A stretch of DNA of 64,000 nucleotides. Source: JANYJZ01 sp964523395. GTDB taxonomy: Bacteria; Bacteroidota; Ignavibacteria; UBA10030; SZUA-254. Where the stretch lies: the NCBI GenBank assembly GCA_964523395.1, contig CAZFXS010000002.1, positions 62,001-126,000 on the forward strand, read 5' to 3'. The position numbers and the translations under genes were made by a program. The notes under the pieces were generated by a model. That model had not been told where the DNA came from. It worked only from the letters and a program-made list of their open reading frames with translations, and made no database searches. Shown here in pieces: positions 54,633 through 61,300 of the stretch; the first letter of the stretch is position 1; each line of letters opens with the position of its first letter.

Positions 54633-54860
54633 TTATTTTGTCGCAAGAATGATGCAGATCGCGAGTGCGAAGAAGGTTGCGCCTTCGATAAGAGCGGCTG
54701 CGATAAGCATTGAGGTACGAACCTGACCGGCAACTTCCGGCTGACGACCGCTTGCTTCCATTGCGGCGGCGGCGAGTTTGCCGATACCAAGTCCAGCACC
54801 AATAACCGTCAACGCGGCGCCGATTCCTGCTGCAAGATAACCTAAACCTACTGATTCCAT
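54633..54860 (-). CDS. atpE: ATP synthase c subunit
   Basis: Two-helix proteolipid of the rotor ring. The open frame runs to 54953, but the ATG at 54860, with AGGAGAA seven bases upstream, gives the normal 75-residue protein MESVGLGYLAAGIG. The ion-carrying Glu is in LIEGATFFALAI of helix 2. The first helix has no Gln at the Na+-coordinating position (VIGAGLGIG), so proton coupling is expected. Confidence 0.96.
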   Translation of the reverse strand: MESVGLGYLAAGIGAALTVIGAGLGIGKLAAAAMEASGRQPEVAGQVRTSMLIAAALIEGATFFALAICIILATK

Positions 54861-54906
54861 TCTATTTCTCCTGTTGTTATGATACGATGTGAATATATTT
54901 AGTTCA

Positions 54907-55833
54907 TTAATGCCCGTGTTCGCCATGCTCTTCGTGGGTAACCTGCATTCCAAGTCCCATAAATAACGAAGTGAGCATGGTAAAAATATACGCTTGTAAG
55001 AATGCTACAAACAGCTCCAGCATATTGATGCCGAGAACAAACGCAACCGATATCGGTGCTACCGCAAGCGATTTAAATACAAAAATTAATCCGATGAGAG
55101 ATACAATAACAATATGGCCGCCAATCATGTTTGCAAAAAGACGAATCATCAGCGCGAACGGTTTCGTAAACAAACCGAGAATTTCGATCGGCACCATGAT
55201 GGGCCAGAGCGCCCAGTGCACGCCGCCGGTCAGATGAGCGAGATAATGACCGATACCCTGGGCCCGGATCGCTGAAAATTGTATCATCAGGAACGCGATG
55301 AGCGCCAATCCCGCCGTAACGCTGACGTTACCCGTTGCAGTTGCACCGTACGGGACAAGTCCTGCAAGATTCATGACAAGAATAAAGAAAAACGTGGTAA
55401 GCAGGTACGGCATATATTTCACGCCGGCTTTTCCCATATTCGGAACGACAATTTCATCACGAATAAAAAGAACAAACACCTCAACAAGGTTTCCGATACC
55501 GGAGGGAACGCTTTGTTTGGAATTTTTTCTTGCCGCAAGGATAGCGATGAGCGCTACAATGAGTGCCGCAACCCACAGAAACACAACATGTTTGGTAATA
55601 GACAGATCAATCGTCATTCCGCCGATATGTACCGGTGCAAAATGAGGAAGATGAACATGCCCGAGAAACGGAAGTTCCAATTCGTTGGAATCGTAGACGT
55701 GATGCAGGAGTTCGGTGAAAAGGTTTCCGCCATGCTCACCGCCCCCTCCGTGTTCAGCCGCCTGGCCTGCCGTGTGAAGTGTGTCTGAAACTGTTTGATG
55801 TATTCCGGTTGAATCTGAACTCGTAAAAAACAC
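54907..55833 (-). CDS. atpB: ATP synthase a subunit
   Basis: Stator half-channel subunit. 308 residues, with the essential Arg in FALMIRLFANMIGGH and six hydrophobic helices. The N-terminal extension is rich in His, Gly and Glu (HTAGQAAEHGGGGEHGGN), as is the C-terminus (HEEHGEHGH). GTG start, nine bases after the atpI-like gene. Confidence 0.96.
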   Translation of the reverse strand: MFFTSSDSTGIHQTVSDTLHTAGQAAEHGGGGEHGGNLFTELLHHVYDSNELELPFLGHVHLPHFAPVHIGGMTIDLSITKHVVFLWVAALIVALIAILAARKNSKQSVPSGIGNLVEVFVLFIRDEIVVPNMGKAGVKYMPYLLTTFFFILVMNLAGLVPYGATATGNVSVTAGLALIAFLMIQFSAIRAQGIGHYLAHLTGGVHWALWPIMVPIEILGLFTKPFALMIRLFANMIGGHIVIVSLIGLIFVFKSLAVAPISVAFVLGINMLELFVAFLQAYIFTMLTSLFMGLGMQVTHEEHGEHGH

Positions 55834-55842
55834 TATAAATTC

Positions 55843-56229
55843 TTATTGATGTTTAACGTTGACTTTTTTCTGAATAAAGAGAATTTCCAGCACTAAAAAG
55901 ACCACATAAAAACCACCCATTGAAATCACAAGGCCTGCTGCATGCATCGAGAGCACCCTTATCAGGAACACCAGCACAAGCGCCATACCGAATAACCGCA
56001 CACCCATACCGCCTAAGACAAACTTAAAAAACGTCGTCGTTGATTTTCCGATTGAATACTCGATCGACGCAAATCCGATCAACACATTAAGCGTGGCGAG
56101 AATCGCACCAACAACCGACGCTGAAATTATTTCCGCAGTACCATACGTTACCAACGGATACCAGCCAAGACACCACATCACCACGAGTGTTGCGAGGATG
56201 CGCCGGGGAAACGCCCAATCAATCGTCAT
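55843..56229 (-). CDS. Four-helix membrane protein, ATP synthase protein I-like
   Basis: 128 residues with four hydrophobic segments and a GFASIEYSIGKSTTTFFKFVLGG-like central part (quoted as YSIGKSTTTFFKFVLGG). Position before atpB and topology match the AtpI/AtpR-type assembly helpers. Sequence similarity in that family is low, so the name rests mainly on position. Its ATG overlaps the stop of the atpZ-like gene by four bases. Confidence 0.75.
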   Translation of the reverse strand: MTIDWAFPRRILATLVVMWCLGWYPLVTYGTAEIISASVVGAILATLNVLIGFASIEYSIGKSTTTFFKFVLGGMGVRLFGMALVLVFLIRVLSMHAAGLVISMGGFYVVFLVLEILFIQKKVNVKHQ

Positions 56230-56510
56230 TTCTTACCGGGCTTTTGTTGTGCAGACGCTGAGTTACCGGCGTCAATCGCGCTTTTAATCAACTTTACCAT
56301 TCCGCCGGCGGCGCCAATCAGCGCGCCGATTGTTTTTAACCATGGATCCGTACCAAACTTTTCGTCGAGCCACCGCCCCGCAAAGAAAAACAACAGTACC
56401 GCTGCCGCAAGCTGAAGAGAAGCACTGAAGAGCAAGCTTCCGATCCGGAAACCTTTCAGTGAATCTTCCCGGTTTCTTTCATCAGATCCGGTATCGGGAT
56501 TCAGCCACAA
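56226..56510 (-). CDS. AtpZ/AtpQ-like small membrane protein
   Basis: 94 residues with two hydrophobic helices joined by a short loop (LQLAAAVLLFFFAGRWLDEKFGT-type core, then LIGAAGGMVKLIKSA). This is the layout of AtpZ, the small protein before atpI in many F-ATPase operons. It starts with a TTG at 56510, three bases after the bactofilin stop. Confidence 0.8.
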   Translation of the reverse strand: MWLNPDTGSDERNREDSLKGFRIGSLLFSASLQLAAAVLLFFFAGRWLDEKFGTDPWLKTIGALIGAAGGMVKLIKSAIDAGNSASAQQKPGKK

Positions 56511-56513
56511 CTG

Positions 56514-56900
56514 TTATCCTTCCGCTTTGCGGACGTCGGGCTTGAGTTCTACAACGTTTTGTTTTATTTCACCCGACATAACACATTTCCCGTCGAATAC
56601 AGCGCCTTCATCAATGACCAATTTCGCGGCTTTGATATCACCGCGGACAACCGCTTTCGATTCGAACACCAATTTTTCCTGTGCAACTACAATGCCTTTC
56701 AGTTTACCGCCGATGGTCACGGTTTTGGCATTCACATTTCCCTCAATATCACCGGTTCCGCCCACGGCAATGTTTTGCGTCGCAGAAACCTCGCCGATAA
56801 TTTTCCCGTCAACCCGTATACTGCCGGGAGTCCGGAGTTTGCCTTCAAACACGGTACCTGCCGCAATCAGGTTCAGCTCACTGCCGTTTTCTGTTTTCAT
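56514..56900 (-). CDS. Bactofilin (polymer-forming cytoskeletal protein)
   Basis: 128 residues with the bactofilin beta-helix repeat: GTVFEGKLRTPGSIRVDGKI, IGGTGDIEGNVNAKTV, GKLKGIVVAQEKLVFES and RGDIKAAKLVIDEGAVFDGK. The short polar tails on both sides are typical. Bactofilins polymerise without nucleotide and often scaffold cell-wall enzymes. The adjacent M23 peptidase gene, 14 bases upstream, is such an enzyme. Confidence 0.95.
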   Translation of the reverse strand: MKTENGSELNLIAAGTVFEGKLRTPGSIRVDGKIIGEVSATQNIAVGGTGDIEGNVNAKTVTIGGKLKGIVVAQEKLVFESKAVVRGDIKAAKLVIDEGAVFDGKCVMSGEIKQNVVELKPDVRKAEG

Positions 56901-56914
56901 GGTAATCGCGCTCC

Positions 56915-57823
56915 TTATTGAGTGGTCAATACGTAATTCATTGGATCAACTGCGATGCCATCTTTCCAAATTTCAAAATGTACATGCGGGCCTGAACTTG
57001 TCTTTCCGGTATTGCCGAGGAGAGCAATTGGCTCACCGCGACGCACAATAGAACCGGCGTGCTTCAATAATGTTTTATTATGTTTATAGGTGCTGAGGAA
57101 TCCCTGATCATGCGAGAGAATCATCATCATCCCGTCATCGTACGTCCATCCGGCAAAAATTACGATGCCGTCAGCCGCCGCAAGAATCATACTGCCCTGT
57201 TTGCCAACCAGATCGATACCATAATGAAACTGATCCGGTTCAAACTTTCTGGATACAAAACCATCGAACGGCGGTACCATTGGAACATTCAGCAACCGTC
57301 GCACCGGCGTAAACTGTACCTGTCCACTTGTTACACTTCCCGGCATGCCGGTTTGCGGGATGACCTGATGTTGCGCATATTGCTGTTCCGAAATTTCAGC
57401 ACCACTGTCATGAACATCCCTGTTTTTCAGCTTTCCCAACGTTGTTCCGTCGTATGCTGCAAGCAGCGTGCTGTCAGCACCGTGAATATCCTCTCCCATT
57501 GCCTTTCTCAGACGAAGATTATAAGCCCTCAACACACTCATCTGGTCCAGCAACGTGTTTATCTGCTGCTGAATACCGACAATTTGCCTTGTGTATTGTT
57601 CTTCCAACTCTGGATTAGCTATAGGCAACAGCGAGCCTATGGGAGTGTAAATAATTGCGGCAAAAATCAGGATTACAATGACAAGGAACGAAGCAGAAAT
57701 TGCGCCTATCAGACCAAGCGGACTTACCGAAAATGTACGCGTTTTATCGGAATCCACGCCGGGAATGACCACAAACGTAAAATGCTTCGTTTTCCTGCGT
57801 TCGGAACCATTTTCGGGCGCCAT
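56915..57823 (-). CDS. Membrane-anchored M23 peptidase (murein endopeptidase)
   Basis: 302 residues. A short cytoplasmic N-terminus, a membrane helix (LIGAISASFLVIVILIFAAII), a coiled coil (about 70-110) and a C-terminal LytM domain. Zinc ligands: His and Asp of FHYGIDLVGKQG and the HxH of GPHVHFEIW. The domain should cut peptidoglycan cross-links. Cytoplasmic tail plus neighbouring bactofilin suggests direct scaffolding, as described for other bacteria with this gene pair. Confidence 0.93.
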   Translation of the reverse strand: MAPENGSERRKTKHFTFVVIPGVDSDKTRTFSVSPLGLIGAISASFLVIVILIFAAIIYTPIGSLLPIANPELEEQYTRQIVGIQQQINTLLDQMSVLRAYNLRLRKAMGEDIHGADSTLLAAYDGTTLGKLKNRDVHDSGAEISEQQYAQHQVIPQTGMPGSVTSGQVQFTPVRRLLNVPMVPPFDGFVSRKFEPDQFHYGIDLVGKQGSMILAAADGIVIFAGWTYDDGMMMILSHDQGFLSTYKHNKTLLKHAGSIVRRGEPIALLGNTGKTSSGPHVHFEIWKDGIAVDPMNYVLTTQ

Positions 57824-57987
57824 CTTCTACATTCAGCCACTCATTGTTTCAAAAGCGGTGTCAATATAAAGAAAATCCGTAAGAATGTCAAAGGTTTTTG
57901 AGGAAAACCTCACGCGGGGGTGGAATACTAAAAATAAGGCTTTGCAAACACCTGATTTGCGGATATTAATGCAAGGAAAAGCAGGGG

Positions 57988-58281
57988 CTAGAGTCTTTTA
58001 ACATCAACAAAATTCCGTATTCTCGCCGGATCGCGGACTGCTCCGTCAATATCCGCTGAAAGACGATAGAAAAATTTACCTTCCGAGACGCCTGCGGGAA
58101 GAAAAGCGCACTGATGCGTTCCTGCTTTATATGGCTGCTGATTGATCACGGTTTTTATCTCATTTCCTGTTTCATCAAGTATCACAAGAGAAACAACCGC
58201 ATCATCAGGTAAATCAAACTCTATTCCTGCGGGGTCATGAGGATACGTGTAAAAAACCCGCGAATGAAATCCCGTTGTCAA
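57988..58281 (-). CDS. Free-standing sorting-domain-like protein
   Basis: 97 residues without a signal peptide. It follows the pattern of a FlgD-Ig/T9SS C-terminal domain: YTYPHDPAGIEFDLPDDAVV replaces the usual YPNPFNP start, followed by VSLVILDETGNEIKTVI, YKAGTHQCAFLPAG, EGKFFYRLSA and FVDVKRL. The NPF motif is lost, so it may not be a working export signal. It lies between the M23 peptidase gene and the giant cargo gene, with a terminator before it. Confidence 0.55.
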   Translation of the reverse strand: MTTGFHSRVFYTYPHDPAGIEFDLPDDAVVSLVILDETGNEIKTVINQQPYKAGTHQCAFLPAGVSEGKFFYRLSADIDGAVRDPARIRNFVDVKRL

Positions 58282-58337
58282 TTATTATGATTTCCGAAAA
58301 AATTGGCGAATGAATTTTTTACTCTCATGAGAGATCC

Positions 58338-58365
58338 GGGAGATGGCTTGACAATGCCATCTCCC
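58338..58365 (-). terminator. Strong terminator-like hairpin after the giant cargo gene
   Basis: GGGAGATGGC (58338-58347) and GCCATCTCCC (58356-58365) form a perfect ten-pair stem with an eight-base loop. It lies 18 bases past the TAA of the giant gene on the minus strand. Downstream on that strand a TAAAAAATTC stretch follows after a CTCTCATGAGAG palindrome, so a classic T-run is absent. Confidence 0.65.
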
Positions 58366-58383
58366 GTTACTCTCAGTTGTATA

Positions 58384-61300
58384 TTACCGCATGAGCAGCA
58401 TTTTCTGCGTTCCGATAAAGCGTTGTTTCGCGCCATCTTCATCCGCGGGCGTTTCGGCCGTTACGCGGTAGAAGTAGATACCGGAAGAGAGCGATGCGGC
58501 ATCAAAGACAACTTCCTGAGGATCTGCATCGACAAGGACATTGTCCATCAGCGTTGCCACTTCCTGTCCGAGAACATTGAATACTTTAACAGTGACAAAT
58601 GCTTCTTCAGGCAGTGTAAACCGTATGACCGTTGTCGGGTTGAACGGATTCGGATAGTTCTGTTCAAGCTCAAACTTATCCGGGTTTCTGTCAAGCATCG
58701 GCGGATCACGGTGCGCTTTCGGCGCGTTGCCGCTAACTTTGATAAGGAACGGTACATCCGACAACTCAACGGCACCGCTCAAATGCAGTTTACCATCAGT
58801 CACCCAGGAAAGAGTATCCTCAGCGGCGAACGGCAGGTTCCCGGCAAATGCTTCGTTAATCGATTCAATGACTGCGTTCAGCTCATCATACTGCTGGTAA
58901 GAAACACCTTCCCAGTTTGTGAGCAATGAATCTGCCACAGAGGCGATCTTCTCCACGGTGCACGGGTCACCATCGTTACACCAGAACACGGGGACTTCCG
59001 ACACATAAATCAAATCACCAAATCCCGGCGGCGTTTTGCCAAGCTCACTGGCAAGGATGTTAATCTTAAGTGCAAGCAAGTTGGCCAGGAATACGTTGTT
59101 ATGTTTCTTCGCCGACATACTCTTTTGCCGTTTTAAGATGAGCTTACCCTTTGCATCTAGTGCAAGCCCGCGCGGATCGCCGTCATGGACAACATCCTTA
59201 TCATTGAATGTTTTGAAGACTTCACCCTGTTTCTTCGGGTATAGGTAGGCTTTCTCTTTACCGCTTGCATTAATTTGCTGCGGCATACCGGCAATTAAGA
59301 GTCCACCCTGCCTGAGCATTTCGTCGATGACGTTTGCAGTATTGGGCATCGGAATTGGCTTGCCCGGCTTTGGCCTCTTCACAGGTTTCAGCTGGTCAGA
59401 CAGAGCAAGTTGCTCCGCAGTAAAGGTTCTGAACCGGAGCGTCGTATCAGGTTCATACGTATGCAGGAACAGAACACTGAGACCGCCTTCCGGATCTGTC
59501 ACATCAATCATAACGGAATCATCCATCGTCGGCCATAATATATCATTCACGTAGATGCGGTCGGGACGGTAATTCGCAACCCGATCACGCTTGATGATAT
59601 ACGTACCGGGTGGGCACGGTCCGATGACAGGTACAACGTTCTCCGAAATGATACCTTTGAAGATTGTTGTAGGTGTCGTCAACGGATCCGGACTATACCT
59701 GATTTCAATCGGCCATGGGTAACAGACCGGCTTCGGTGTTCCGGCAGGAATAATGTTCATATCGATCGGAATACCGATAGTATCCTTTGTTACCCAGATA
59801 TCGATACATTTATACTTATTGCCGAAGTCGATACCGTTAACAACCGTACTTTCACCAACAGTTACATGATAGAACGGCGGATTGATAGGCCATGTCTGTG
59901 CCCATCCCGGTTTCGGAACTTCAACTACACAGTAGTCTCCTGCACAAAGATTCGTAAAGCAATAGTAACCGGAAGAGTCTGTAAGCGTGCAAGCAATCGT
60001 ATCTTTGGTCGGTCGGCCAAATTCATCGCAACGTACGAGGCATATCTTCCAGTTTGGAATACCTGTTTCAGTTCCATAATTAAACTTATGGTTACCGTTC
60101 TTATCATTCCATTTTCTACCGCAAATCTTTGAATTACAGACACTGTCGCAATCATGGAGCGACAGGCTGTAAGCATTCGAAGTATCAGAGCAGAATGACG
60201 GACCGGGACCAGTAAGAATCAATTGATACAATCCGTTTCCGACAGGAGTCAATGTATCATTTGTTCCGTTCGGCGGAGGAATCGGGCTACCATTATAGAG
60301 CCATTGATAGGTATAATAACCGATATACGGCCCAATCGGACCAGGAATCTTCACAGTATCGCACAAATCATCGCAACCGATTGGATAGAGTGAGAAATCC
60401 GGATCATTCGATACAGTTACAGTGATTGATGCACTACTCTGGCATCCATTCGGACTCGTCACAGTTACAGAATATACACCCGAGGCATATACTGTAATGC
60501 TTTGAGTGGTAGCACCTGTATTCCAGAGATTATTGATAGGTGATGAACTTGTCAATGTAACAGAATCACCTTTACAGAAATACGTTGGGCCGCTCGCGGT
60601 AATAAATGGCGGAGGAGGAGCAGGATACACAGTGACATTAAATGTAGCCGATGTGTCAAAGCATCCTGTCGCAGTATCCGTTACTATAACATAGTAGGAA
60701 TACGTTCCCGGCGTATTCAACACAAGGAATATAGATTGCGTCGTCGAATTATCCGACCAGAGATAGGTGTAATTTCCAGCCGGTGCAGTGAGCGTTAGAG
60801 TACCCGTACCGCAAATAACCGGCGTTGCGCTTGAACTGATCGTAGTCGGAGGTAATGGATTTACAACAACCAGTACCGGCGACGAGACGCAGACACAACC
60901 AAAAACATCCGTCACTTTTACTGTATAGCTTCCGGTCACCATCGCAGAATATGTTTGAGTAGTTACACCCGTAAAGACATTATTCAGGAACCATTGATAC
61001 GACGCTCCGGTTGCGGCAGTCAGTACAACCGAGTCACCTTGACAAATCGGACTTGGATTTGAAGGTACAATGGGACAGGTTCCGCCAGGGGACGTAATAG
61101 TTATCGTTTGCGTGGAGGAATCTTTACATCCGCTTGCGTTCGAAACCACCAGTTTTACGGTGTACACACCGGGAGTTGCCCACGCGTGTGAAGTATTTTG
61201 TAACGCAGATGTCGCCGCATCGCCAAAATCCCATGCCCAGCTGAATGCCGGACCGGCGGACATCGCGATACTTGTTCCAACGCAGGCCGTCGCCGGCAAT

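Noticed and set aside
54633..54860. Sodium-type ATP synthase c ring
   Set aside because: Helix 1 lacks the Gln that coordinates Na+ and helix 2 has EGATFF, so proton coupling is more likely.
57080..57901. 273-codon plus-strand ORF over the M23 peptidase gene
   Set aside because: Antisense shadow. The minus strand shows HxxxD and HxH zinc motifs and a membrane helix.
58303..58929. 208-codon plus-strand ORF over the end of the giant cargo gene
   Set aside because: Antisense to the sorting domain and the terminator hairpin. No family pattern.
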